DNA of 64,000 nt from Engraulis encrasicolus (lineage: Eukaryota > Chordata > Actinopteri > Clupeiformes > Engraulidae), in assembly GCF_034702125.1 (NCBI RefSeq), contig NC_085868.1, forward strand, positions 42,488,888 to 42,552,887, read 5' to 3'. Below are positions 35,263-47,239 of the stretch, in pieces. The position numbers and the translations under genes were made by a program. The notes below the pieces were generated by a model. The model was not told the origin of the DNA. It was given only the letters and a program-made list of their open reading frames with translations, and ran no database searches. Position 1 is the first letter of the stretch. Each line of letters opens with the position of its first letter.

Positions 35263-36780
35263 TCAAGGAGTGCATGTGCATCAGGAGAAGGCATTTGAAG
35301 GTGCTAAGCACATTGGTACCCTTTGCTTTACAGCTTCACCAGTGTACCCTGGATGTGCTGATTCCCATGGAGTCCTCAGAGCTCTTGTGACCATCCTGAA
35401 GGACTGTGGAGTAGCAAACATGGGAGTGAGATTCTGTAGCGCTCCAATTACACTGTTGCTGAACTGTCAGGGATCTACTGTAAGGCAAGGCAGCTCACAT
35501 TGGCATGCAGGGCCCCAGGCAGAAGTCATTGGCTTTATGGTATTGTGCATAGCCATTGCCACTGTTCAGTGCCGATAAGATTTACAGCTTGGGAACTGGT
35601 GGGGCAGACTGACAAAATGGTGGCTAAGAACAAAACTCATATTTTAGCCTGGACAGTTGATGATTTAAACTGTGTTAATAAATAATTTGAAGACAGATAG
35701 AAAGCACATGTTGGTATCTAAAGCTCTTCTGCCTTTTTGTTTGATTTCCACGTGCTTCAATATAAGAAAACATGAAGAGGGTTATGCACACGACCCTTTT
35801 CAGAATAAATAAAATGCAGCTGAGACAAAATAATAACAATAAACCTCAGTAGGGCGATGTGTCGGCACTCTAATTTGCAACATTTGTGAATTACAAAGAA
35901 CTATGATTGTTATCCAGTTCTCACCATGCACAAATTATCACCTCATTCCTCTCCATATGAAAAAACACTGCTTAGGAAACAATGCACATGGTGAATTAAA
36001 TAAAAGATGAAAAACATCCAATCATCCCTCCTGAAGGCTTCAAAATGACCAGAGTGAAATAATCATCACCTTAACCAGATGAAGCACGAAGAAAATATTA
36101 TTTTAAAAAACAGTATGTGTGCTGAGGGTTTTTGTTCACTATCACTATCTGGCTCATGTGTTGCCGTATTAATATTCATGACAGCAAGGCTAATATGATG
36201 TAGATCACCAGTGTGTTTCACTGTTTCAACCCACAGAATTTCTCCAACACACAAATTAATCTTTATAAATAACATAAAATAAAGGTGTACCTCACATTGC
36301 TGAAAACAAGTCAGGGGTAATGATTCAGACAGATTAACAAATGGAAATTGGTTAATTTCCAACCTAATCTAACAATGAGAAATATTCAGTGTCTCAGCTT
36401 TGTGCCTACGCCAAATTGACATACAGTACTCCTGGCATATGTTTTGTATCTACCTAGATTAAAAATTGCTGAACCACAAATATCTATTAGATTTATACAT
36501 TTCTTAGTATGTTTTCTTAGATTGCCCAGATAAATATTCATTCTGAGAGCGAGCTGCATAGCTCTGCCATGCAATACAACCTTAAAGCACTTTCAAATTA
36601 AAAAAGACAAATTGTTCTGAATTAACATAAGTTTATGCTTAATGCACTGATTATACAAGCAGCTGGGTGTTATGTTTGTATTTCTCACTTAGAAAGGTAG
36701 ACACACATGACAGGACAAGGCACTCATCATTATTAACAATGAAAAACACACGAAAAATGCTCATTATTATACTGTAACCT
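35263..36780. other. Unassigned AT-rich stretch
   Basis: No exon or repeat family recognised over 1.5 kb. Confidence 0.45.
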
Positions 36781-36795
36781 CTCTCTCTCTATCTC

Positions 36796-36834
<39 letters not shown>
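36781..36834. repeat. (CT)n microsatellite
   Basis: CT tract with ATCT and TTCT interruptions. Confidence 0.96.
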
Positions 36835-36836
<2 letters not shown>

Positions 36837-37348
36837 CTTGCTAAGGTTTGGCAAGTTCATATTACGTAATAAGCAGCGGCTCGTTATCCAATAGGTTCTG
36901 AGACTGACTATTTAGAGCAGTCTAGGAGATGGTTCCTTAGCCCTCTATCCTTCTCTCGAGAGACACTGCAGATCCACAATGAAAACTGAAATCTTTAAGC
37001 ACACATGGATTTTGGTTGTAAGTGTGGTTGAGGACCAAAAAAGGTTTCATGAGTTCATATGAAAAATATATCATTTTCCTTCCCCTCCAATATCCAGGAT
37101 CTGGGAGTATTCAGTTTAGCACTATAGTAGCCTATTTCCTGCGGCATAATAGCGTATTATGGGATTGGATTGTGAGAGCGTATTGTATCACAAGATGATT
37201 TAACTGTGGGGGGAAAGCTTACAGACACTTCAAATGAGTTGCCTGTCGTGGATGCCATAGTGATCTTAGTAGTCCTGACAGAAATAACTAATGATGTTCA
37301 GCCTCGCATCCCTGTGGTTCAGAAGCAGTGTTCTCCACACATGCCATA
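36835..37348. other. Unassigned spacer
   Basis: Nothing recognised. Confidence 0.45.
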
Positions 37349-38061
37349 GGGTCATTCCACGCCAAATCTCCGAATCATCCCGCACGACCATCTCAGATTT
37401 GGCAGAAAAAAATCAAGGAGGTTCACAAACGTCCCAATAGGAAAAGTGCAAAATTATAGCTCTCAACTCCTCATAGTTTTGTCATTAAAAATGTTTTTGT
37501 CAGGTACCCCCCTGACTCGTTTGGAACAGAGTTCTCAGAGAGCCCACTTTCAGATTGCCGTATCCAAAAAACTGCTTTAAGTAGGTCCTTACAAATTTCA
37601 AGGGGTAACATTTTGAACATGTACTTGTGAAATGTGGATTTTCACACATCCTCTTGTCATTTACCACCGTTTTCTGGGGGCTTAAAGTTGCTTGAACAAT
37701 TCTCACCTTTGAATTTGTGGGCATCTTTGAAGGACTGTGGTAAGCGCAGTTTTAAAGACAGAGGTTTGATATGGACACTGTATGTTCCCAACCATTCTGT
37801 GCATGTTGTGTTGAAAGACTGATCTTCTGCGATGAACAGTTTAGAAGATATGAAGTCTTTAAAATGGAAAAACTGAAACTTGGTGCCATCTTTGCCATGT
37901 CATTAAAAAAAAAATGTCACGACTCACCACCATATTATCAACAGTTTTGGAAAGATTAGATGTCTGTTCTTAACATATCCAAAAACTGTGATGGTATTCT
38001 GCCTCATTTGGTCACAATGATTTTTCAAAAACCCACTGTTGGGTGACTTCCATAGCTCCTA
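37349..38061 (+). repeat. Dispersed repeat A, left part of copy 1
   Basis: It begins gggtcattccacgccaaatc and is matched in reverse orientation by 47435-48153 along its full length. At 38060-38061 it is cut by the CACTG element, and it resumes at 45397. The family is not identified; no coding frame is conserved between the copies. Confidence 0.9.
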
Positions 38062-38229
38062 CACTGAAAAAAGAGGGAATGGCGGGTCTTTGAATTAACC
38101 TATATAAAGTAAATAGATGCAAAACAATTCATTAACATTCCTTGAGTAAACATGATTTCATCAAATAAGGATAATGTGTTCTTGGAGACTGCTGAATTTG
38201 CATGTTTCTAATGCTTTGAATGAACATGA

Positions 38230-38407
38230 TTAAGTTGTGTCTGGGGTGGCCTCCAGTCCTGAGGTGGCGCTAGTGCACCACTTTCTAAGACAAGAAGAAG
38301 CCGGAAAGTTTCAGAGAAAGCCGTTCGGCTCAGTCAGCTCGGTCCTACTCTTCAGTCTCATCTCGCTGGAATAGTGTTGTCATGTGTGAAGATCTACACA
38401 AAATTGA
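38230..38407 (+). other. Possible 5' exon of the captured gene
   Basis: A G/C-richer stretch (cctgaggtggcgctagtgca, ctcagtcagctcggtcctac) ends at a strong splice donor, A|GTAAGTAAC at 38408. It looks like a non-coding first exon. No promoter motif is certain. Confidence 0.4.
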
Positions 38408-38796
38408 GTAAGTAACTGAATTACTTTCATTTATTGTGGGCGATGTAGAACTGCTCTTGTGTCTTTTGTGTGTGGAAGCTGAGCCAAAGGTGAAGTTAGA
38501 CTCTGCTACATTTACCCACGCAGACTGCAGTGCTGTTTGCTTAGTAACAGGTGCACTGCAAACACATGCAGTTGGCTATGCATCATGTTAATTTAGAAAA
38601 GAATGGAAAATATGTACATTTAGGATATTCAAAGGATGTAGTAAAAACTGCTACTGTACAACAATCTAGCTGGTCATCTTCAGTTAGCTATATTTGCGCG
38701 GGAGGGTCTGATCCGTTAATGGGGGAGGGGTGGTGGAGGTGCGGTGGAGGTGCACAGCGAACTAGAACTTCATCGAACACGTTGCATGCTCACGAG

Positions 38797-40555
38797 CAGG
38801 CCCGTTTCTAGGATTTTGGGGGCCCTAGGCAAAGGGGTTGTCGGGGCCCTAGGTTTTTTTTTTTTGTAGGCGGGGGGGCACCTGACAGGGTAGCCACGGC
38901 GCCAGAACTTCTGTTTCGGGTTTCGGAGGGGCCAGACAATTTTTGGATGGCACTTCAGTCACTTTTTAGTCATTTTCAGTCACATAGCCTACCATTACAA
39001 CACAATGTCACAGAAACCATAGAAATATGGTTTAAACAAACAAAGAAGTCACCTTATAGACAGGTGGCAGGGCAACACATGCATGAAGGGCAATGAATGC
39101 ATAAAGAGCAAGCCTACACCAGCATTTCCTGTGAGGAAATGCAATCTAGTATGATAACTAGTCCCTACAGTTCATTTTATGAAACTTTATGAAGAAAGAC
39201 CTGGGCAAATATAGCCCATTCCATTCAGTAGGCTCCGCTCATGAAGTAGGCTAATTGAATGTTCAGTTTAACCTGGCCTGTCTCACATGAGAGTATGCCT
39301 ATATGGCCCAATCAGATTTTTTGACCCTACCACGAAAATCATGATCTGCATTGCCAATCACAAATAAAGAAAGGTCTAATCTTTCCAACCACCAGTCCAG
39401 AAACTCAAGGCTGAAAAACGAATGAGCACAGTAGGGGGTTTGGGGGGATGTGATATTGGTAGCAAGAATTCTAACCAAGCCAGGGCCCGACGAGATTTTT
39501 TTTGTAGGCCTATTGCATCCACCACGCATTTGAAAATACAATCCAAAGTTGTTAGTAATACCGCAGCACACACAAATAGGCTACTCTGTAGCGACCAAGG
39601 ATCACTGAACAACGTTACTCCGTGGTTGACAGCTGTGTCAATTATAGGGGACCAATACCCCGGTGCCCTTACCTTGAGTTGTCTTGACCGCAGAATGTAT
39701 CCCAACCTCTCACTGTAATCCACAGGTTTCCAGAATCATGGTCCCAAATTCCAATGTGTAATCCATATAATAGCAAGAAAGTGGGCTACAATGCTAGCTA
39801 TCCCAGCGCACTTGTGTGACTCGTGTTATCCGAAATATTGGTCATATGCATATGCATATGCACATTGTTCATTCGTTTCTTCTTGCGTTTGTCCACATTC
39901 AAAACAGTTCCGTGTCGAAAAAAGATGCGTTATGGAACAATCGACGTTTGCCCAGTGCTTGTTACAGCACATGGATAATCCTTCACGGATGTTTTTGAAA
40001 ACATAACACTGTCGCCTAAATGAAGCATCTCGCTGTCTGTGCGATGTCAACTGGCCTGGGTCAGTTTGGTTGCAGTACAGAGAGTAGCCTAATATGTCGC
40101 CTTCAAGATTAACTTTTATTTTAAAAGCAACTGTCTTAAGCCAAAAATGTAATACATACTGGCGCCTGCGCAACATCCAGTGAGAGATTATGTCGCTTCA
40201 TCTTCAGTTTGTATTTGCGCTGCATTTGACGGTTGTACAAATTGGAAGGGGGGCCCCCTCGAGATAGGGGTACTTTGACTACATTTGTCGTTGCACCTTT
40301 TGGCAATTGACATTTTCACGTCGCTGTCGCTGATGCAAACCTATTGGAAGGGGGGCCCCCTCGAGCAGGGGGCATTAGGGAGGCGCTGTTGCTTCCCTCG
40401 CAGCAGAGCCCTTCATAAAGATGGCATTGCCTTATTATAACGCTATTTCAAATCGTCGTTGCTGTTGGGTCCATAACCTGTCGTCCTTGGGGGCCCCACC
40501 TACTCGGGGGCCCTAGGCAACTGCCTACATTGCGTACCTTAACGCAACGGGCCTG
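38797..40555. mobile_element. Non-autonomous hAT element, 1.76 kb, perfect 8-bp target duplication
   Basis: CTCACGAG lies at 38789-38796 and 40556-40563. The ends are CAGGCCCGTTTC and, in reverse complement, CAGGCCCGTTGC. Inside, a block attggaaggggggcccc is repeated (near 40241 and 40340), and ggggccctagg motifs occur near both ends. Small ORFs here show no transposase similarity. It sits inside the 7.3-kb CACTG element, so it is younger. Confidence 0.93.
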
Positions 40556-40995
40556 CTCACGAGAACAGAGGGCTGGCGTCGTTTCGGTGTGTTCATTTTA
40601 AGCCAAGTATTCTATTTTTAAAGTTTTTTGTTTTTTGACCCAACCCAGGTGTTTAATGCACACATGCACTTGTGGTCTTAATTGAAGATTAATCAAATGT
40701 AAGCTTTCCTGCACACGAAGTCAAAGAACAACCGACCTAGATAGAGTGCATATAACCTGAATTTAAACTTTGCACAGGGAATTGGATGAAACATGTGGGA
40801 ATAGTATCCTATTTATTGAAGTGCATAGCACTTTTTTAACTTCTGCGTTATCTCGTTTTACTTATCTTCCTCTTTTAAGTGGAGCATTGTTTACAAGTAG
40901 CCTAGTTTACAGAATGCATGCTCCTCATTCACGAATCCTGTGCTGTTTTATAAATGTTTAACCTCACCAATTCCTTCTTTCTTTCTTTCTTTAAG

Positions 40996-41074
40996 GACTT
41001 CTGGCACAGTGGCCTGCACTGTTCGAAGTCTGTAAGGTAAGACATTCAATGCTGATTGTCTTTAAGGTTTGTAT

Positions 41075-41155
<81 letters not shown>

Positions 41156-41280
41156 CTTTCCCTAATGTTTATGATTTGTCAATCCTTTGGGCTCTTTATG
41201 TCTTTTCAGATCAGTGCTGAATTCAAAATAATCACCACAGTTCCCCTGCAATCCAAGCAACTGTTGCTGAATTGGCTGAT
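40996..41280 (+). pseudogene. Captured gene fragment, two-exon module A
   Basis: Exon 40996-41036 follows a pyrimidine-rich tttctttctttaag acceptor and ends at GTAAGA. It contains tgg cct gca ctg ttc (WPALF). Exon 41210-41280 follows tcttttcag and ends at GTAAGT, reading ISAEFKIITTVPLQSKQ. The intron holds a GT microsatellite. These motifs match, from memory, a large multicopy family of uncharacterised fish proteins with RWPALF...ISAEFKRITTVPLQ. Only pieces are present, so this is a transposon-borne relic or transduplicate, not a working gene. Confidence 0.65.
41077..41154. repeat. (GT)n microsatellite in the module A intron
   Basis: Pure tract of about 39 GT units. Absent from the intron of module B, so it expanded after the duplication. 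Confidence 0.97.
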
Positions 41281-41389
41281 GTAAGTTTCTGTCTTTTTCG
41301 CCTGTCTACTTGATGGTTCCTGAGCAGAAAGCCTTTAACTATTGAGTTACCCCCCTGCATGTTAAAACCCCATAGAGAGGATCATGATC

Positions 41390-41590
41390 TGCCTTAGTAG
41401 TCATGGTGCCAGTACATTCATATGCATGTTTCTTTTGGTGGCAGTCAGCTTCCCAATGTTGATGCCATTCATAGAATGCCAAAACAAATCAGTACCACCA
41501 CCATTTTTGACCGTAAACATGGGACTGTTTTCTTTATACTTCTCCCTTGGCTACTATCACACATGCTTGAAACAATCTAAAGCAAATGTG
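41390..41590 (-). pseudogene. Tc1-like transposase remnant, reverse orientation
   Basis: On the minus strand the degenerate translation keeps TVKNGGG, GKLTAT and NMHMNV, which correspond to the segment after the first catalytic Asp of Tc1-like transposases. Stops interrupt it. It faces the plus-strand remnant at 41598-41875, forming an inverted pair. Confidence 0.7.
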
Positions 41591-41597
41591 TTCATCA

Positions 41598-41875
41598 TGG
41601 TTTCATCAGAGACAAACAGACTTCAGATATGGATTGCTGGAACCATGTCCTCTGGTCTGATGACACCAACATGAACACATTTTTTCGGATGGTGTCAAGC
41701 ATGTGTGGTGTTAACCAAGTGAGTAATACAAAGTAAACTGTCCCATGCTCATGGTCAAGTAGTGGTAGTGGGACAGACATGGTTTTAGGCTGGATGCATG
41801 GCGTCAATATTGGAAATCTGAATTTAACCAACATGTACCATGACAATTGAAGCAGATCATACAGTCTGCGATTTT
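41598..41875 (+). pseudogene. Tc1-like transposase remnant
   Basis: The translation DCWNHVLWSDDTNMN is the block around the first catalytic Asp (usually WSDET) of Tc1-like transposases. Downstream GVN, VKSGSGTDMV and NMYHDN follow in order with stops and shifts. A dead fragment inside the 7.3-kb element. Confidence 0.75.
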
Positions 41876-41950
41876 AAAGGTGCAGAGAGTGATTTTTTAA
41901 GTAGTTTATTTCCAGAACTCTTGCTGCACAGGTTACAAATGTTCTCCTTT

Positions 41951-41951
41951 T

Positions 41952-42047
<96 letters not shown>

Positions 42048-42048
42048 T
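41951..42048. repeat. (CTTT)n microsatellite
   Basis: About 24 CTTT units. It appears to have grown from the polypyrimidine tract ahead of exon B1. The same tract ahead of exon A1 has only about five units. Confidence 0.96.
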
Positions 42049-42049
42049 A

Positions 42050-42327
42050 AGTTGTACAAGATGCACCATTTCTGAGGACTTCTGGCACAGTGGCCTGCAC
42101 TGTTCAATGTTCGCAAGGTAAGACATTCAATTCGGATTGTCTTTAATGTTTTTATTTGTGAATTACAGCGTTGTATCTCCTTTCTTGAATGTGTGTGTGG
42201 GTTTCTCCTAATGTTAATGATTTAATCGTTAAATCCTTTGGGCTCTTTATGTCTTTTCAGATCAGTGCTGAATTGAAAAGAATCACCAGTCCCACTGCAA
42301 TGGCCAGCACTGTTCAAAGTCCACAAG
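42050..42327 (+). pseudogene. Captured gene fragment, two-exon module B
   Basis: This is a diverged tandem copy of module A. Exon B1 ends at 42117 with WPALFNVRK before GTAAGA. Exon B2 (42261-42327) follows gtcttttcag and reads ISAELKRITSPTAMASTVQ before GTAAAG. Its end, gcactgttcaaagtccacaag, resembles the end of exon B1, so exon B2 may be a chimera. Intron sequences are also shared with module A (atcctttgggctctttatgt), showing a genomic duplication. Confidence 0.65.
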
Positions 42328-43673
42328 GTAAAGCATTCACTTTGGCCACAACCCTACCCAGTGCACCTTAACAACTTGACTCCTGCTTTAAATTAGCTGT
42401 TATCTGAATGGGGGTGAGTAAATATTCCAGTGGTATAAGGAGCTGCTTCTCAAATTTTTGTATTTAAATTTTGTCGTACTCTGACCAGTGAATATTAGAT
42501 TATTGCTTAGTACTAGAATTGGAGTTATCTGAGACAAGATGATCTGATTTGAGAAGTGTTGATGACTACCTCCCTGGTGTTCCCACTCTCAGTGTGGAGT
42601 GTGACACTATTTGTATGCATTGTGCTATGCTCAACATGACATTGAGAGGCTTCAGTTGAAAGTGAGCAAGCTATCTCACGGTTTCCTTATTTCAATACAC
42701 TTGCTACACAATTCATGTGCAGCTAAACAAAAAGAAATATTAATATATTCTATGTAGAAACGAAATGAGCACTACAATGACGGGTATAATATCTGAGAGC
42801 ACTTTGTTGACACATGTTTTTCACTCTGATTATTGGGGGGGAATCAGAGTTGACAGAGTGCACCAGCTGTGTTACGCTTTTCATTATATTGCCCGTTGTA
42901 TGTTTGCCTAGAATATTGCATGTTTTATTTTTAATCATGTTATCAATGAAACTTATTGAGATGGGGAAAACTGTAAGAACTTCTTATTTCAGCCCCTTGA
43001 CAGACAAGCCCTGCATGCCATATTACTGCACGCATGCACAAAGAGCAATGCAGTAGACTTTTCCTTCAAAGTCTCCTCGCAAGGAACAGTATATACCATA
43101 CCTGTATATGCATAATGAAACTTGTTCTTCTCTTAATTGAGATGAGCTGACCCTTACATCTCTGTGCTCTGAAACATCTTAAACAGAGGATTGGCATCAC
43201 TGGTTGTCTACTACAAGCTCCTTGTAGGTCCCAGCCAAGGAGACACAGTAGACCTGGGGTGTTGTTCCATATGAGAGTGAGCTTTTTCATTGGCCTGGGC
43301 CCACTGGTATTCCTGTGACACACCAAGTTTCATGTCAAAGTCTTGTCATGCTATGCAATGATCTTGCAGGCCACATAAAATGACTTCATGGATCACAATT
43401 GGCCCTGGGTTTGAGTTTGACATCCCTGCAGAATGAAGGCAACTACAAAGCTTTGGCTCTGGTATTTGTCGACTTCAGGCCAATTCACACCAGCGTTAAA
43501 TCATCATCATCCAGGTCCCACATCAGAATTAGAACTGAGGAAATCTTGACAGTGGAACAGAGGACATGCTTTGGACTTTGCAGTAACCTACTGCCCATCT
43601 TAATGTTGATTTATTTGTTAATTCAAATGGCTTGGTTAATTTGTGTTTATTTACTTTTTTCTGTGTTGAATAG
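42328..43673. other. Interior of the 7.3-kb element
   Basis: No clear exon between module B and 43674. A frame at 43399-43695 is probably chance. Confidence 0.45.
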
Positions 43674-43778
43674 GTCATGGATGAAGTTGCCGTAGACGAA
43701 GCAGTTGAAGACATCACAATTGGAATCTGCTCTGACAGAAGATTGGGCATCCCACCCTTTGGACATTGTCAGTTTTAG
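43674..43778 (+). pseudogene. Captured gene fragment, presumed C-terminal exon
   Basis: After an acceptor (ctgtgttgaatag) the frame reads VMDEVAVDEAVEDITIGI and ends in TAG at 43776. The acidic MD..VAVDEAV.DITIGI block recalls a late exon of the same fish family, where it precedes a C-terminal domain. Here it stops early. It lies 1.3 kb downstream of module B in the same orientation. Confidence 0.55.
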
Positions 43779-44311
43779 TGTATGTCTGTCACACACGTGA
43801 CACCCAATCGGAAAGGACTCTCTTTTTTTTTTCCAGCAACTAAAAAACAGCAGTTATTTTTGCTTCTTTAAGTGAAATGTACCTTTTTTCTAGAGATCTA
43901 TTTGCTTGTATGCACTTCCAGCTCCTTGCTGGTTTAAGAATAGCACTTGAGTGTGCATATGTTTTGTACGTACTGTGTTGATTTTGACCCAAACTAAAGA
44001 CAAACAAAATACCAAAACTAGACTTAAATAAGACTGGGTAATGACACAAATGTGGTCACCAAAGAGGACAACCAAATGAATGGTGGACTGCCAGATGCAC
44101 GCGCACATGCATACATTATACGTGCACATGCATACAGTATACGCGCATGAACGCACACACGCACACCTACAAGTGTGGACTAATGCACTTAGTCAATGAG
44201 CTAAAATAACTGTATGTAGAGTGAATTTTATTTGTGCCCGATGTGTTCACATGAATGCTAATCCAGCCAGAGAGCACTTTTTCACAGCAACCAAACAAAT
44301 TATTTTCTTAA

Positions 44312-44663
44312 AGGTGCACTGTGTAGGATGGTGACCAGAGTAGGCAACTATGCTGATCATTGAAACGGTGCTGCCTATTACAAACTGTGTCCTTTTCATG
44401 AATATGTACTTAGTAATAAACGAAAATGTATAAATGTATTACGAAAATGTTTACTAAAATTCTGTATTTCTAGAAATTCAAAATGACAGTCAGTGGAGAA
44501 GATTCCTCTCTTTCCCCCTTTCATGTATGGAAAGAGCAATTTCCCCAGTCATAACGACAACTTAAAGTTTGGTGGTGGTAAATATTCATGAAAAATGCAA
44601 CATTTGTGCATGGGCAGCATGAAATCTCAAAATAAACTACTGAAAGTAATACACAGTGCACCT
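44312..44663. mobile_element. TTAA-flanked MITE (piggyBac-like), 352 bp
   Basis: TTAA at 44308-44311 and 44664-44667. The ends are AGGTGCACTGTGTAGGAT and, in reverse complement, AGGTGCACTGTGTATTAC. Nested in the 7.3-kb element. A fragment with ttttaaaggtgcagagag at 41873 may be a relative. Confidence 0.87.
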
Positions 44664-44999
44664 TTAAAGCGAATTGGACTTTCTTTCTGTTCACAGACCC
44701 TGCTTGTTGATTGGTCTAAGAGTAGCAGTTATTTGTAACTGTGCTTATGTTTTGTATATCTGTGTGCATTTTACATGCGTACAGTGAAAGTCAATACATT
44801 TAATCACAGAATTCTGACTCTTTTTGTTGTTTTTGTTTGCACATGCCTGTACATCAAATTGTGATCTGCAATGCATTTGTGCCTAGACCTAATATGTTTA
44901 CCATATGTTTTTTATTTATTTATTTTTTGTTTTTTTTTTGGGGGGGGGGGTGGATTGAGACTAAAGAATCATGTTACTGAAATGTAGCTGTATGCTTGA

Positions 45000-45394
45000 T
45001 TTAGGTGATTCCATCACCTTTTAATAAACATGAAAAAAATACTTTCAAACTATGTCAAAGTTTTGTGTTTTTCCAACATATTTTCTGGTTAATGGAATAC
45101 CAATTAATTGTTTAGGATTAAAGTGATTTCATCACCTCTGATTTAGGTGAAAAAAACATTTTGTGACTATTTAAAAAAATCACATAGTTCCAACACATTT
45201 TTATGATGCTGGAACATGAATAAGTTGTGTTAGGTTGAGGTGATCCAATCACCTCCGTTTAAGGTGATAAAATCACTTAAACCTTACACAATAAAAATAG
45301 GGGAAGAAATCATGTTGACCTTACACAATTGGATTGTGTGGGACCGATGTACACATTAAAATCATGTAAATCCAACGAATATTTTCTTTCAGTG
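45000..45394. repeat. Subterminal repeat field of the 7.3-kb element
   Basis: The palindromic motif ggtgatnnnatcacc or half copies of it occur near 45005, 45121, 45145, 45238 and 45266. Such arrays near CACTA-type ends are candidate transposase-binding sites. Confidence 0.65.
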
Positions 45395-45396
45395 TA

Positions 45397-45560
45397 TGAA
45401 AAATTGATATTAGTGGCATCTTCTCCATGTTATACAAAAGAAATGACAGAACTCACCACTATGACAGTTACAGTTTTAGAAAGACTCAATGTCTGTTTTA
45501 AACATATCCAAAAACTGGGGTGGTGCTCTGTCTCATTTTTTAAGAATGGACTTGTAAAAA
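45397..45560 (+). repeat. Dispersed repeat A, right part of copy 1
   Basis: It continues the repeat cut at 38061. Recognisable blocks are catatccaaaaactggg and ctcaccac, matched in reverse by 47280-47430. Confidence 0.85.
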
Positions 45561-45599
45561 CGGCCGTGTGACATCTTCAGCTTGCTGCTCTATTGAGGT

Positions 45600-45689
45600 G
45601 GGGCCCCTGCTCTGATCTTTGCAGGCTACATGGGGGCCCTATCTACCAGTATTTGCCATGAGGCCCTATGTGCAATTGTTCCGCCACTG
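45600..45689. mobile_element. Truncated hAT 3' end
   Basis: The end ccgccactg at 45689 (CAGTGGCGGAAC in reverse complement) and the ggggccct motifs are hAT-like, but the other end is missing. Confidence 0.45.
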
Positions 45690-47135
45690 TGAATGACTTG
45701 AGCAATTTGAGTCAGACATTTTTGATACAAGATATTTGACTTCAGCATTTTCGACACACTCAATATAATACGGCAAAAAAAGTAAAAGTGGCTGTTGACA
45801 GATTTTTTTTTCAGCTTTTTCTGAAACTACATTTCAGTAAATCAAAGGTTATAGACGTGTGTAAACTTCATCTTTAGGCACTGAAAACCAAATACCGGAA
45901 TAAAGTGATGAAATGTTGAATCACTGAAACATCCCCGTAGATCTTGAAACAAGTACATCCTGACTATCACTACATATCAATGCTTTTTATTACAATTCAT
46001 AACAATCTTTAATAACTTGTTTACCAATTTTGATGCAGTTCTGAGGACTGTTGTGGATTATTTGGGATTGTGTATGAGATTTATAACGTGTATGAGATTT
46101 ATCATGATATATCACCTTTTGTCATGTGACATTTCTTTCTACATCTGATTTGTGTTTCACTCCATGTAAACACGTATGTGCATTAGTGCAACATTATCAG
46201 TGTCAATGTAGAACATCAAACATTAATACTTACATTGCTCAGTTCTGTGACATATTTGACCCTTGTCAAGTGATCAGTCAGTATTGCAGTGGTCTAGCAC
46301 CATGCTCAGGGTAGCTCAGTCATGGTGATTGGAGGGGCAGGACAGCTGTTTAGTCAGGTTACCTCCTTACGAACAGTCTCCTCCTTTTGTATCATCACTG
46401 TTTTTTTTCTCTTCTCCATGATAATAAAAGTGTCCCACCCCCCCAAAAAAACCATGACAAAGGTGACCTGTTCATAGAACTTGGCCCCTCCCCAGTCCTA
46501 ACCATGACCTAGGAACCTAGCGCATTGTATTGGTTCATGGCAAAGGTCCATGTGTCAAATCATTTGATATGCATCTCTACTAACAGAGTAGTATTGTAGA
46601 GGTCGTGGGAAAACTAAAATGTATTGAAATAAAATATCCATGTGAGGAAGGGCCAGGGTGCCCCAAAATGTCACAAAATTAAGTAAATGGGAGCTTCAGT
46701 GTTGTGGTTCTTTTTACATTTTTTTATCAAAATATCTTTACAGCTAAAAGAAATTTGTTAAAAAATCAAAATTTGGCAAACATCCTGTATCAAGACTATG
46801 TGTTAACAATGCTACTTTACCAATCAGAATGATTCAATTAATTTATCACTACTGCAATTCAAGACTTACTTTACGGTATAATAGCAAAATGTTAACTCCT
46901 ACAGTGTTGAGGTTTAAACACATGGCAATAACCTTTAATTCACGAACATTTAGTTACCAAAAAAAAAGTTACCTAAAAGCTAAAATAAAAATAAAAATAA
47001 TAATGGTATATGAATCACTCAACTGTTTCTTATTGTGTGCTTCAAAAATACTCAAGTCACATTTCTTGTATCAAAAATGCCCAAAACTGCCTGCCATTCA
47101 CTGTGTCAGCCCAAATATATTGGCACCCAAAAGTC
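45690..47135. other. Unassigned AT-rich stretch
   Basis: Short frames only, no gene or bounded repeat. Confidence 0.45.
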
Positions 47136-47139
47136 TGCA

Positions 47140-47222
47140 AAGGTCATGATTATGGCCCCTACCACAAATTCAAGAGGGCCCTGGAGAAATGCCCTGCTTG
47201 TCCCCCTATAGCTCCGCCCCTG
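47140..47222. mobile_element. Truncated hAT 3' end
   Basis: The end ctatagctccgcccctg (CAGGGGCGGAGCTATAG in reverse complement) is a hAT-type terminus without partner. Confidence 0.45.
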
Positions 47223-47239
47223 GTAATTCATGTGACTTA

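Larger units (their letters stand above)
38062..45394 (+). mobile_element. 7.3-kb CACTG...CAGTG transposon carrying gene fragments
   Basis: The ends are CACTGAAAAAAG and, in reverse complement, CACTGAAAGAAA, with TA on both sides (38060-38061, 45395-45396). Removing it restores gctcctatgaaaa, exactly the junction found in the unsplit copy of repeat A near 47443, so the boundaries are secure. Subterminal repeats at the right end (GTGATNNNATCACC, near 45005, 45125 and 45240) and aacatgantaagttgtgt at both ends resemble CACTA-type structure. No transposase is visible. It carries degenerate exons with splice sites and several nested insertions. CMC/EnSpm-like by termini; superfamily is inferred. 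Confidence 0.88.

Noticed and set aside
43399..43695. 98-codon frame ahead of the presumed last exon
   Set aside because: No match to the gene family motifs, and it runs through the intron acceptor of the better exon at 43674.
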